In this document: piece after piece, positions 26,467-34,593 of the stretch
How positions within the stretch are numbered: position 1 is the first letter of the stretch
How the letters are laid out: the number at the start of each line of letters is the position of its first letter
DNA from: Rhodococcus tibetensis
GTDB lineage: Bacteria > Actinomycetota > Actinomycetes > Mycobacteriales > Mycobacteriaceae
Assembly: GCF_024438035.1 (NCBI RefSeq)
Contig: NZ_JANFQF010000015.1
Coordinates: 62,001-126,000 of the forward strand
DNA length: 64,000 nt
Direction: 5' to 3'
Notes under the pieces: model-generated
Told to the model about the DNA's origin: nothing
Seen by the model: the letters and a program-made list of their open reading frames with translations, nothing else
Databases searched by the model: none
Translations under genes and position numbers: made by a program

Positions 26467-27450
26467 ATGGAACATGACCCGGGGGCGATGCTGCGACGCC
26501 AGGAGGCGTTGGACCGCGGCTACAGCGACGACGAGATCCGACGCCTGTACACACGCGGCGAGTGGCAGCGCATCAGGCGCGGCGCATATCTCTCCGCGTC
26601 GATGTACTCGGCGCTCGGCGAGGAGGAACGCCATCGCTTCCTCATCGACTCGACAGTTCACGCCGTGTCGGACGACGCAGTGCTCAGTCACCAATCCGCG
26701 GCCGTCGTGTACGGGCTGCCGTTGTGGAAGACGCCCCTCGACCGCGTGCACGTCACCAGAAACCGACGCGGAGGTGGCCGGATCAAGCGGCGGACCACGG
26801 TGCACTGCGCGCCCATCGGAGAGCACGTGGCAGTGGTGGACGGGCATTCGCTGACTCTCCCCGCGCGGACCGTGATCGACCTCGCGAGAACTCTGCCGTT
26901 CGAGCAGGCCGTCGTGGTGGGTGACGCGGCCGTCCGGAGGTTCGGCATCAGCCGAGAGGACCTGGACGCCGAACTCGCCCGCGGTGCGCGTCGTCACGGC
27001 GTCGATGCGGCGCGGAGGGTCGTCCGGTTCCTGAGCGGGCACAGCGAAAGCGTCGGTGAATCTCGAAGCCGGGTCATGTTGTCGAGTGCCGGGCTGCCCG
27101 GCCTGTCCCAGAAAGGCGAGGTGTTCGAACCCGGCGGGCGCCGAATCGGACGCGTCGACTTCCACTTCGACGGCATCGTGCTCGGGGAGTTCGACGGACG
27201 CGTCAAGTACGGACGGCTGCTGAGACCCGGGCAATCCCCCGGCGACGCTGTCTTCGCCGAGAAGCAACGCGAGGACGCGCTGCGCGACCTCGGATTCCAG
27301 GTGGTGCGATGGACCTGGGACGACCTCGGGTCACCGGGGCTGGTGGCGGAGCGTGTCCGTCGCGCGGTCGCGCGTGCCGGATCGCCACGAGGCTGGGTGA
27401 CGCAGGCGCCGCTCCCGTCCGCCCAGCGGCTTACGGTGCGGTCACTGTAG
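26467..27450 (+). CDS. AbiEi-like winged helix fused to a DUF559/Vsr-like nuclease domain
   Basis: A 327-residue two-part protein. The N-terminal 60 residues resemble the AbiEi antitoxin/regulator winged helix (RRQEALDRGYSDDEIRRLYTRGEWQRIRRGAYL). The C-terminal 130 residues carry a PD-(D/E)xK-type core: E198 in GESRSR, D231 and E241 in RVDFHFDGIVLGEFDG, K248, and the helix EKQREDALRDLGFQVVRWTWDDL, as in DUF559/Vsr nucleases. No AbiEii toxin gene is adjacent. Related palindromes bracket the gene. Its role, whether genome defence, repeat maintenance or regulation, is undetermined. Confidence 0.85.
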   Translation: MEHDPGAMLRRQEALDRGYSDDEIRRLYTRGEWQRIRRGAYLSASMYSALGEEERHRFLIDSTVHAVSDDAVLSHQSAAVVYGLPLWKTPLDRVHVTRNRRGGGRIKRRTTVHCAPIGEHVAVVDGHSLTLPARTVIDLARTLPFEQAVVVGDAAVRRFGISREDLDAELARGARRHGVDAARRVVRFLSGHSESVGESRSRVMLSSAGLPGLSQKGEVFEPGGRRIGRVDFHFDGIVLGEFDGRVKYGRLLRPGQSPGDAVFAEKQREDALRDLGFQVVRWTWDDLGSPGLVAERVRRAVARAGSPRGWVTQAPLPSAQRLTVRSL

Positions 27451-27451
27451 T

Positions 27452-27522
27452 CGCACCCTTTCTCGGTTCGCGCTGTGCTTTTCGAGCTCGAGAAGCGGTG
27501 CGCGAACCGAGAAGTAGTGCGG
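27452..27522. repeat. Palindromic element, right flank of the AbiEi/nuclease gene
   Basis: CGCAC (27452-27456) plus TTCTCGGTTCGCGC (27460-27473) pair with GCGCGAACCGAGAA (27500-27513) plus GTGCG (27517-27521). A second near-palindrome (CTTTTCGAGCTCGAGAAG) sits in the loop. It lies exactly between two convergent stop codons, so it can also act as a bidirectional terminator. Its right half matches that of the element at 26316 at about 19 of 23 positions. Confidence 0.68.
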
Positions 27523-29709
27523 CTACTCGCCGTCGTTCGGGTCGGGCTCAGGGGCCGAAGACGGCGCGGGTGTGGACGGCGTGGTGGGGGTGCGCTCGTC
27601 GGGCTTGGGGGCGGCGGCGGGCGATTCACACTTCACAATCGGCACGGGGTCGTAGCGCACGGTCCGGGTGTTGCGGGAGATCTCCTGACCGGTGGCACGG
27701 TCGGTGATCACGCGGGTGTCGCTGGCGGTGAAGCCCGGCGCACCGCTCGACGGAATGCAGTGGTCCCCGGCGGGCAAGGTCATCGTGTCGGGATTCGTCG
27801 GTCTGGTGCGCGTGCCGGTGATGGAGTCGACGTCGACGGTCTTGGTTCCCCAGAACCTGATGGTCAGTTCGGAACTGCCGCCGATCGCCTGGATCATCAC
27901 CCCGGTCTTCGCGGTGTTGCGGAACTGGAGATCGATGGCACCTTCGAAGACGGTGGCCTCCCGCGCCTCCGGGTAGCGCGAAATGTAGTAGGAGTGCTCG
28001 GTGTGCGCCACGTCCTCCATGCCGGCGAAGTAGGCCGCGTTGTACAGCGTCGTCGCCACCTGACTGACACCGCCGCCGACGGCCGTGTCAGGACGACCGT
28101 TGTTGATGATCCCCGACTCCACGTAACCCTGAGCGGATCCACGCGGACCGGTGTGTCCGTTAAGGGAGAACGTGTCGCCGGGCTTGATCAGCGCACCGTT
28201 GATCTCGCTGGCCGCCAGCCTGATGTTGGTACCCGAAGCCGCGGAGAAGCCGCCGGTGGTGAATTCGCTGATCACCTCATTGATGCCGAGAGCTTGCGCC
28301 GCCTCGGTCGTCAGGGCCGGCGGAACCGGGCCGTACACGGCAGGGGTGGTGTGCGAACCGGGAGTTGCCAGGAGCTGGGGCAGCATCTCCAACGTCTTGG
28401 GCCACTGCACCAGATCACCGGTGACCGCGGGAACGATCCGGGGCGATCCCCCGTCGAGCGTGATCGTAGCGTCCTTGGGCGCGATCTCGGTCGAGACCAG
28501 CTGCGGCGCGAGAATGCCGACGGCGGCCTCGACGTTGTACTCGGGCGTCAACCCACCGTTCCCGTCCGGGCGGAACCCGAGCACCGCCCCGATCTGATCC
28601 CGGGGAAGGATCGCGACCTTGCCGTCACGACCCGGGACGACCAGGTCAGCGGAGGCGGCCGGGATCGCGACCTCGCCGAGCGCCCTCTGGACGCCCTCTT
28701 TGGTCACGGTCACCGGAACTGCGTCGACGGGCAACTCCACCGGGCCGCCGAACGCCCAGTTCTCGACGAATGCCGCCTCGGCACCCTCACCGTTCACGTT
28801 CTGCCCTGCGGACGGGTCCACCGGGACGGGTGTGGGACCCTCGAACACCACGGTCCCCTCGCGGGACGCTCGGTCGGTACGCGACCGCAGGTTGTCGACA
28901 GCAGCCGCCAATGCGGCTTCGTCCCGTGTCGTCACGACACCGATCTCGTCGGTGGTGAAGAACGACGCCAGTCGGGTGAACGGATTGAGTGGTTGCGCAT
29001 CGGCCCGGTCGAGCGTGGCCTGCCAGTCGACATCGAGTCCGGCGTCGGAAGGCACGAGTTCGGCGAACACGTCCCCGGCCTGCACCGACACCGGCTGATG
29101 TATGCGCGGCCCGACCTGCGCTTGCAGGGTCGCCTCGGCATCGGCGCGGGACGAACCACCCACATCGACACCGGCGACCGTCACGCCGCGCGGGAGTTTC
29201 CCGGAGGACATCGCGAGGTCAGCGACGTACGCGATGCCGATGATCGCGAGGACACCGCCGATCACCGCGGCGATCTTCACCCAGCGGGCACCCTTAGGAC
29301 CACCCGTGTCGACGGCGGGAACCGCAGCGGCGGGGGGTTGGTCAGCCCCGGTCGGATCGACACCCGCCGGGGGCGTCGCTTGCGGAGCGTCCGGCATCGG
29401 CGCAGGTGCGTGAGTGAGGACCGTCGGTTCGTCGGCGGGAGGAACTACTGAGTAAGCGTGCGTCGGCCCGCTCTCAGCGTCCGGTGCGACTACCGGGATC
29501 ACCTGCGTCTCGTCCTCGTTGGGCGCAGGTTCCACCCGCAGCGGTTCTTCGGGGCGCTGTCCCAGGTCACCGAGGTTCAGTCGAGTAGTCGGCGCATCGT
29601 CGTCAGCGATTCCCTGCGTCGGCTCAGACTCGAGCGATACGGGATTTTCGGGATCGGGCGTCGACCGTTGGGGTGGTGCGCTCCCTGCGTCGCGGTCTTC
29701 GTCGCTCAC
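27523..29709 (-). CDS. VanW-family protein with PGBD4 peptidoglycan-binding domain
   Basis: A 728-residue membrane-anchored envelope protein. An acidic, Pro-rich cytoplasmic N-terminus of about 140 residues leads to one transmembrane helix (KIAAVIGGVLAIIGIAYVADL), then PGBD4-like repeats (LPRGVTVAGVDVGG, later TVTKEGVQRALGEV), then the VanW domain with NIRLAASEINGALIKPGDTFSLNGHTGPR and GGGVSQVATTLYNAAYFAGM. It ends in a Pro/Glu-rich tail. VanW proteins are associated with the cell wall and glycopeptide response but their reaction is not established. Confidence 0.9.
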   Translation of the reverse strand: MSDEDRDAGSAPPQRSTPDPENPVSLESEPTQGIADDDAPTTRLNLGDLGQRPEEPLRVEPAPNEDETQVIPVVAPDAESGPTHAYSVVPPADEPTVLTHAPAPMPDAPQATPPAGVDPTGADQPPAAAVPAVDTGGPKGARWVKIAAVIGGVLAIIGIAYVADLAMSSGKLPRGVTVAGVDVGGSSRADAEATLQAQVGPRIHQPVSVQAGDVFAELVPSDAGLDVDWQATLDRADAQPLNPFTRLASFFTTDEIGVVTTRDEAALAAAVDNLRSRTDRASREGTVVFEGPTPVPVDPSAGQNVNGEGAEAAFVENWAFGGPVELPVDAVPVTVTKEGVQRALGEVAIPAASADLVVPGRDGKVAILPRDQIGAVLGFRPDGNGGLTPEYNVEAAVGILAPQLVSTEIAPKDATITLDGGSPRIVPAVTGDLVQWPKTLEMLPQLLATPGSHTTPAVYGPVPPALTTEAAQALGINEVISEFTTGGFSAASGTNIRLAASEINGALIKPGDTFSLNGHTGPRGSAQGYVESGIINNGRPDTAVGGGVSQVATTLYNAAYFAGMEDVAHTEHSYYISRYPEAREATVFEGAIDLQFRNTAKTGVMIQAIGGSSELTIRFWGTKTVDVDSITGTRTRPTNPDTMTLPAGDHCIPSSGAPGFTASDTRVITDRATGQEISRNTRTVRYDPVPIVKCESPAAAPKPDERTPTTPSTPAPSSAPEPDPNDGE

Positions 29710-29848
29710 CGTGGCCCTCTCACCGAGTATCTTCGTTGCCGGCCTCAGCTTGCCGTCGGCGCTCGGTGCATTTCAAGCGGTGTCCGATTTCAGCGATCTC
29801 CGGTCCGGACCCCCCACGACAGACTACCGGCCGCCGAAAATGCAGGAA

Positions 29849-29891
29849 CCCCGTGCTGCTGCCAGGTCGGGGGTCAGGCAGCAACACGGGG
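29849..29891 (-). terminator. Long GC-rich hairpin upstream of the vanW-family gene
   Basis: CCCCGTGCTGCTGCC pairs with GGCAGCAACACGGGG with one mismatch over a 13-base loop. Read on the minus strand it is followed by TTCCTGCATTTT. It is probably a second, back-up terminator for fadA2 transcription before the vanW-family promoter. Confidence 0.55.
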
Positions 29892-29997
29892 CTGATTGGA
29901 GTATCGCCAGCTAATCTCCAGCGTTACACCTGCGGAGGAATACTTCGGGGATCCGACCACCCCTCGTTGCCGAATCACCTTTTCGGGCGAACGCGAA

Positions 29998-30034
29998 CTG
30001 GCCTTTCCGGTATGACAGCTACCGGAAAGGCCAG
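29998..30034 (-). terminator. Terminator of fadA2
   Basis: CTGGCCTTTCCGGT and ACCGGAAAGGCCAG form a 14-base perfect stem with a 9-base loop, starting 5 bases past the fadA2 stop. There is no U-tract. Confidence 0.65.
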
Positions 30035-30039
30035 CTGAA

Positions 30040-31386
30040 TCACGCCTCTATGATTGCCGTCACACCCTGGCCACCGGCCGCGCAGATCGAGATCAATCCG
30101 CGCGCGGAACCATTGGTTCCCGCCTTTTCGCGAAGCATCTTCGCCAGCGAAGCCACGATGCGGCCGCCCGTCGCCGCGAACGGGTGACCGGCCGCCAGCG
30201 ACGACCCGTTGACGTTCAGCTTGCTGCGGTCGATCGAGCCGAGGGCGCCGTCGAGCCCCAGACGCTCCTTGCAGTACTCGTCCGACTCGAACGCCTGGAG
30301 CGTCGCGAGAACGACGGACGCGAAAGCCTCGTGGATCTCGTAGTAGTCGAAGTCCTGCAAGGTGAGGCCGTTGCGTGCCAGCAACCTCGGGATGGCGTAG
30401 GTGGGGGCCATGAGCAAGCCGTCCTTGCCGTGGATGTAGTCGACGGCCGCGGTCTCGGAATCGACGAGGTGGGCGAGCACGGGCAGCTTGCGCTCGGCCG
30501 CCCACTCCTCGCTCGACAGTAGGACCGCGGACGCACCGTCGGTGAGCGGCGTGGAGTTACCAGCGGTCATCGTCGCGTCACCCGCCTTCACCCCGAAGAC
30601 CGGCTTCAGCGTCGACAACTTCTCGACAGTGGACCCGGGACGCAGGTTGTCGTCACGGGTGAGGCCAAGGAACGGTGTCACCAGATCATCGAAGAATCCG
30701 CGGTCGTAGGCTGCGGCCATGTTCTTGTGACTGGCAGCGGCCAGTTCGTCCTGATCCTCGCGCCGGACGCCGAACTCCTTGGCGGTGATCGCCGCATGGT
30801 CGCCCATGGACAGGCCCGTGCGGGGCTCGCCGTTGCGAGGAATCTCGATACCCAGCATCGAGGGCCGCACGTTGGCGAGCAGCTTGATGCGGTCACCGGT
30901 GCTCTTCGCCCGGTTCAGCGACAGCAGGAATTCGCGAAGTTCGTCATTGACGCCGATCGGGGCGTCGGACGTGGTGTCGACACCGCCACCGATACCGGCG
31001 TCGATGCGGCCCGCCGCAATCGCGTCACCGACGGCGACGATCGACTGGAGACCGGTACCGCACGCCTGCTGCAGGTCGAATGCGGGCGTGTACGGGCTGA
31101 GCGCGCTACCGAGCACACACTCGCGCATCAAGTTGAAGTCGCGGCTGTGTTTGAGGACAGCTCCGCCCGCAACGAGTCCGAGCTTCTCGCCCTGCAAGTT
31201 GAACCGACTCACCAGGCCGTCGAGGGTCGCGGTGAACATGTCCTGGTTGGAGGCCTGTGCGTACGCCTTGTCCGAGCGTGCGAAGGGGATGCGATTTCCG
31301 CCGACGATGGCGACGGGACGCTGCTGCTTTCCGCCTGGCTTCGGCGTCGCGTCGGAGTTCGAATTGGTGCGAGCTTTGCTGGTCAC
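30040..31386 (-). CDS. fadA2: Acetyl-CoA acyltransferase (thiolase) FadA2
   Basis: A 448-residue thiolase that cleaves 3-ketoacyl-CoA to acetyl-CoA and a shortened acyl-CoA. Catalytic residues: nucleophile C109 in QQACGTG, H352 in EIHEAFA, H401 in AAGHPFAATGG and C435 in SICAAGGQG. I start at the GTG at 31386, 7 bases after GGAG; a TTG four codons upstream is possible but overlaps the ribosome site. It is divergent from fabG4-htdX across a spacer with a TTAC-N6-GTAA operator. Function and order match the mycobacterial fadE5-fadA2-fabG4-htdX group. Confidence 0.92.
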   Translation of the reverse strand: MTSKARTNSNSDATPKPGGKQQRPVAIVGGNRIPFARSDKAYAQASNQDMFTATLDGLVSRFNLQGEKLGLVAGGAVLKHSRDFNLMRECVLGSALSPYTPAFDLQQACGTGLQSIVAVGDAIAAGRIDAGIGGGVDTTSDAPIGVNDELREFLLSLNRAKSTGDRIKLLANVRPSMLGIEIPRNGEPRTGLSMGDHAAITAKEFGVRREDQDELAAASHKNMAAAYDRGFFDDLVTPFLGLTRDDNLRPGSTVEKLSTLKPVFGVKAGDATMTAGNSTPLTDGASAVLLSSEEWAAERKLPVLAHLVDSETAAVDYIHGKDGLLMAPTYAIPRLLARNGLTLQDFDYYEIHEAFASVVLATLQAFESDEYCKERLGLDGALGSIDRSKLNVNGSSLAAGHPFAATGGRIVASLAKMLREKAGTNGSARGLISICAAGGQGVTAIIEA

Positions 31387-31431
31387 TGACGTCTCCAAGG
31401 ATCTGGTGCGATTACCTGTTGGCTACTATTC

Positions 31432-31445
31432 TTACTCAGGAGTAA
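31432..31445. promoter_or_regulatory. TTAC-N6-GTAA operator in the fadA2/fabG4 spacer
   Basis: TTACTCAGGAGTAA with flanking bases giving CTTACT-CAGG-AGTAAG, a nearly perfect palindrome. It lies centrally between the divergent fadA2 and fabG4 genes and could control both. Confidence 0.65.
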
Positions 31446-31518
31446 GTTACTTGTCGACACCGCACTTCTTTCGGTGCTCGGTGACTGACCGCCAAAACGA
31501 CGAGAAGAAGGTAGGACC

Positions 31519-32865
31519 GTGGCAGCCAGCAAGGGAGCTCCCGACATCTATTCCCAGTTTCTCTCCTCCGCACCAGGGGCGTTCATCGCCGCGAAAGCAG
31601 GCCTGCCCCGGCCCGAGAACCTGCGGCGTTACAAGCACGGCGAACCGCCGCTCGCCGGCCCGGTCCTGATCGGGGGCAAGGGCCGTCTCGTCGAGCCGCT
31701 GCGCGCACTGCTCTCCGACTACCCGGCCGCCTCGGCGAGTGACGACACCTTCGGCGCCCTCGTGTTCGACGCCACCGGCATCGGCCAGGTCACCGAACTC
31801 GAGCAGCTTTTCGAGTTCTTTCAGCCGGTCATCCGCAACCTCGCGCCGTCCGCTCGTGTCGTCGTTCTCGGAACCACCCCGGAAGAGACCACCGGCGTCG
31901 ACGAGCACGTTGCCCAGCGCGCCCTCGAGGGCTTCACCCGCAGCATCGGCAAAGAGGTGAGGAGAGGCGCGACAGCCCAACTGGTCTACGTCTCCCCGAA
32001 GGCGTCCCCCGGACTGTCCGGCCTCGAGTCGACGCTCCGCTTCCTGCTGTCCGCCAAGTCCGCGTTCGTCAGCGGGCAGGTCATCCGCGTCGGCGCCGAA
32101 GATTCGACCGCACCCGCCGACTGGGACAAGCCGCTCGAGGGCAAGGTCGCCATCGTCACCGGTGCGGCGCGTGGCATCGGTGCCACCATCGCCGAGGTCC
32201 TCTCCCGCGACGGTGCGCACGTCATCTGCGCCGACATCCCGGCTGCCGGTGACGCGCTCTCCGAGACGGCCAACAAGGTCGGTGGCACGTCGCTCGCACT
32301 TGATGTTTCAGCCCCCGACGCGGCCGACAAGCTGGCCGAGCACGTCCTCGAACGCCACGGCGGCGCAGACATCATCGTCCACAACGCCGGAATCACCCGC
32401 GACAAGACGCTCGCCAACATGGACGAGGGCCGGTGGAACATGGTGATGGGTGTCAACCTGATCGCCCCGCAGAAGATCACCGAGGCGTTGGTCGCCAAAG
32501 GCGCGCTGAAGGAAGGCGGCCGGGTGGTCGACGTCTCCTCCATCGCCGGTATCGCCGGTAACCGCGGCCAGACCAACTACGGCACCTCCAAAGCGGGAGT
32601 TATCGGACTCGTCCAAGCCTCGGCGCCCGTCCTGGCGGAGAAGAACATCACCATCAACGCCGTCGCACCGGGTTTCATCGAGACAGCGATGACCGCCGCC
32701 ATCCCCTTCGCCACCCGCGAGGCCGGACGACGCATGAGTTCGCTGTTGCAGGGCGGTCAGACCGTCGACGTCGCCGAGACGGTGGCCTATTTCGCGAACC
32801 CCGCGTCCAACGCCGTGACCGGACAGGTCGTCCGCGTCTGCGGCCAGAGCTTGCTGGGGGCCTGA
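31519..32865 (+). CDS. fabG4: 3-oxoacyl-thioester reductase FabG4 (high-molecular-weight FabG)
   Basis: A 448-residue two-domain reductase. Residues 1-200 form the flavodoxin-like N-terminal domain found only in high-molecular-weight FabG; residues 205-448 form a short-chain dehydrogenase with TGAARGIG at 214-221, NAG at 289-291 and catalytic S341, Y354 and K358. The enzyme interconverts 3-oxo and 3-hydroxy acyl thioesters, and FabG4 of mycobacteria prefers NADH and acyl-CoA. It starts with GTG and overlaps htdX by one base (TGATG), so the two are coupled. Confidence 0.93.
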   Translation: MAASKGAPDIYSQFLSSAPGAFIAAKAGLPRPENLRRYKHGEPPLAGPVLIGGKGRLVEPLRALLSDYPAASASDDTFGALVFDATGIGQVTELEQLFEFFQPVIRNLAPSARVVVLGTTPEETTGVDEHVAQRALEGFTRSIGKEVRRGATAQLVYVSPKASPGLSGLESTLRFLLSAKSAFVSGQVIRVGAEDSTAPADWDKPLEGKVAIVTGAARGIGATIAEVLSRDGAHVICADIPAAGDALSETANKVGGTSLALDVSAPDAADKLAEHVLERHGGADIIVHNAGITRDKTLANMDEGRWNMVMGVNLIAPQKITEALVAKGALKEGGRVVDVSSIAGIAGNRGQTNYGTSKAGVIGLVQASAPVLAEKNITINAVAPGFIETAMTAAIPFATREAGRRMSSLLQGGQTVDVAETVAYFANPASNAVTGQVVRVCGQSLLGA

Positions 32866-33728
32866 TGGCGGGCAAATTCGTCGAACTCACCGGCATGCCG
32901 GGCACTCTCGACATCTACGCCCGCGCCGTACGCAGCGCGCTCCCGGTCATCGGGGCCGGCGGCGACAGCGCCCCGGACACGACCTTCTCGCTCAGCGGCG
33001 TGCAGGTGGACCCGGACAACCTCGCGGCATACGACAGGGCCACCGGGCTGCGTTTCGGCGACACCTTGCCGTTGACCTACCCATTCACGCTGGTGTTCCC
33101 GATCGTGATGAAGCTGATGGTCTCCGACGGATTCCCGTTCCCCGCCATCGGTTCGGTGCACGCCGAGAACGTCATCGAGCAGTTCCGTCCCATCTCGGTG
33201 AGCGAGCCGCTCGATGTGTCGGTGCACGCCGAGAATCTTCGTGAGCATCGCAAGGGTCTCCTGATCGACGTGATCAGCGAGATCCGGGTGGGACGCGAAC
33301 TGGTGTGGCGGCAGACGTCCAGCTTCCTGCGTCAGCAGAAGACGTCGCTGTCCGGCAAACCGGGTCCGGAACCGAAACCGGACGAGGTGCCGCCGCCTCC
33401 GCTGCGCACGCTGCGGGTCGACCAGAAGACGATCAGCAAGTACGCCGCGGTGTCGGGCGATCGCAACCCGATACACGTGTCGACGTTGGGCGCCAAAGCC
33501 TTCGGCTTCCCGAAGACCATCGCGCACGGCATGTGGAGTGCTGCCGCCGTGCTCGGCTCCGTGGAGGGCCGGATCCCCGAAGCCGTCACGTACAGCGTGC
33601 GCTTCGGCAAACCGATCCTGCTGCCGGCCACACTGAACGTCTACGCCGACCACACCGGTGAGGGCTGGGACGTGTCGCTCAAGCACCCGAAGAAGGGGTA
33701 CCCGCACCTCACGGCGACGCTGCGCTGA
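32865..33728 (+). CDS. htdX: 3-hydroxyacyl-thioester dehydratase HtdX
   Basis: A 287-residue double-hotdog dehydratase (MaoC/R-hydratase type). The C-terminal half has the catalytic hydratase motif YAAVSGDRNPIHV with its Asp/His pair, followed by FGFPKTIAHGMW. The N-terminal half is a degenerate hotdog (DNLAAYDRATGLRFGDTLPLTYPFTLVFPI). It catalyses reversible hydration of trans-2-enoyl thioesters, the step next to FabG4's. Coupled to fabG4 and ended by a strong bidirectional hairpin. Confidence 0.92.
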   Translation: MAGKFVELTGMPGTLDIYARAVRSALPVIGAGGDSAPDTTFSLSGVQVDPDNLAAYDRATGLRFGDTLPLTYPFTLVFPIVMKLMVSDGFPFPAIGSVHAENVIEQFRPISVSEPLDVSVHAENLREHRKGLLIDVISEIRVGRELVWRQTSSFLRQQKTSLSGKPGPEPKPDEVPPPPLRTLRVDQKTISKYAAVSGDRNPIHVSTLGAKAFGFPKTIAHGMWSAAAVLGSVEGRIPEAVTYSVRFGKPILLPATLNVYADHTGEGWDVSLKHPKKGYPHLTATLR

Positions 33729-33750
33729 CGGGCACTACCGCTGACCGGTA

Positions 33751-33795
33751 CGAACGGGACGTCGGTTCGATCTGATCGAACCGACGTCCCGTTCG
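33751..33795. terminator. Bidirectional terminator between htdX and the TetR gene
   Basis: A 21-base perfect inverted repeat (CGAACGGGACGTCGGTTCGAT and its complement) with a 3-base loop, between convergent stops at 33728 and 33797. Confidence 0.82.
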
Positions 33796-33796
33796 T

Positions 33797-34396
33797 TCAG
33801 TCCGACTTCTTCTTGCCGGCGAGACCCCGCCACGCCAGCGACTCCAGCAGGTCGGCCGCCGCCTGCACCTCGATCTCGCCGCCGGCCACCCGGTCGGCGA
33901 CCGCCTCACCGGCACCGACCAGGGCGATGGCGATCAGTTCGAAGTCCTGGCCCGGATCAGGGTCCTTGGTACTGGACTCCAGCAGGTGCGCGGTCAGTTC
34001 GATCAACCGGTCACGGCTCGACTGCACCGATCCCATGAACGCTTGCTGGCCCATCGCCTGCCGGTACAGCACCATCCACGACTTGCGGTGCGCTCCGACG
34101 AAGCCGAGAAAGCCCTCGAGGGCGCAGCGCAGTTGCTCACGGGGGCTCAGTCCCGGATCTGCCGCCGGCGCGAGCGCCTCGACGAAACGCACGCCCTCAC
34201 GCTGGATGCATGCGGCGAACAACTCGTCTTTGGAGCCGTAGTACAGGTAGAGCATCGGCTTGGAGATTTCGGCTTTGCCCGCGATCGCGTCCATCGACGT
34301 CTCGTGAAAGCCTCTGTCGGAGAAGACGTCGACGGCCGCATCCAGCATCTGCTGCTCGCGCACTGCGCGCGGCAATCGCTTGGTGCCGCCGGCCAT
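33797..34396 (-). CDS. TetR-family regulator, probable lipid-module repressor
   Basis: A 199-residue TetR protein with helix-turn-helix TSMDAIAGKAEISKPMLYLYYGSKDELFAACIQ at about 34-66. In position it corresponds to M. tuberculosis Rv0238 (from memory), next to htdX. Its own upstream region contains TTACTCTACGGTAA, and the same palindrome class precedes fabH, fadE5 and fadA2/fabG4. It is therefore the best candidate for the repressor of that set, with an acyl-CoA or fatty acid as plausible inducer. The assignment is inference. Confidence 0.88.
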   Translation of the reverse strand: MAGGTKRLPRAVREQQMLDAAVDVFSDRGFHETSMDAIAGKAEISKPMLYLYYGSKDELFAACIQREGVRFVEALAPAADPGLSPREQLRCALEGFLGFVGAHRKSWMVLYRQAMGQQAFMGSVQSSRDRLIELTAHLLESSTKDPDPGQDFELIAIALVGAGEAVADRVAGGEIEVQAAADLLESLAWRGLAGKKKSD

Positions 34397-34427
34397 CCGT
34401 CCTCCAATAATCGTCGAACCCGCTATC

Positions 34428-34441
34428 TTACTCTACGGTAA
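34428..34441. promoter_or_regulatory. TTAC-N6-GTAA operator upstream of the TetR gene
   Basis: TTACTCTACGGTAA, extended to CTTAC...GTAAG, lies 32 bases upstream of the TetR start, consistent with autorepression. Confidence 0.62.
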
Positions 34442-34593
34442 GAAAGGGGGTCCCACCTGGCGAACGAACTTCTACGCAGCCACGAGTTCAGGGGAAACTG
34501 TACGGGCCCCTCAGCCGAAGCACTACGGGAGGGTCGGTTTAGATCGACAGGTCCAGCCGACCGGAAGTCGAGCGATGCCGCTTGGGCACCAAG

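Larger units (their letters stand above)
29710..30039. other. 330-base spacer with two hairpins
   Basis: The spacer lies between the vanW-family start and the fadA2 stop, both on the minus strand. It holds the fadA2 terminator hairpin (29998), a second strong hairpin (29849) and the presumed vanW-family promoter. I see no gene. Confidence 0.6.

Noticed and set aside
27475-29451. 658-codon plus-strand open frame opposite the VanW gene
   Set aside because: It is a codon-periodicity shadow: high GC keeps the opposite frame open. The minus-strand product has a clear TM helix and a VanW domain, while this frame has no recognisable motif and an Arg/Gly/Asp-biased composition.
29849-29891. Riboswitch or structured RNA leader for the VanW gene
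   Set aside because: A single long stem with a loop and a partial U-tract fits a terminator better; I see no conserved aptamer elements.
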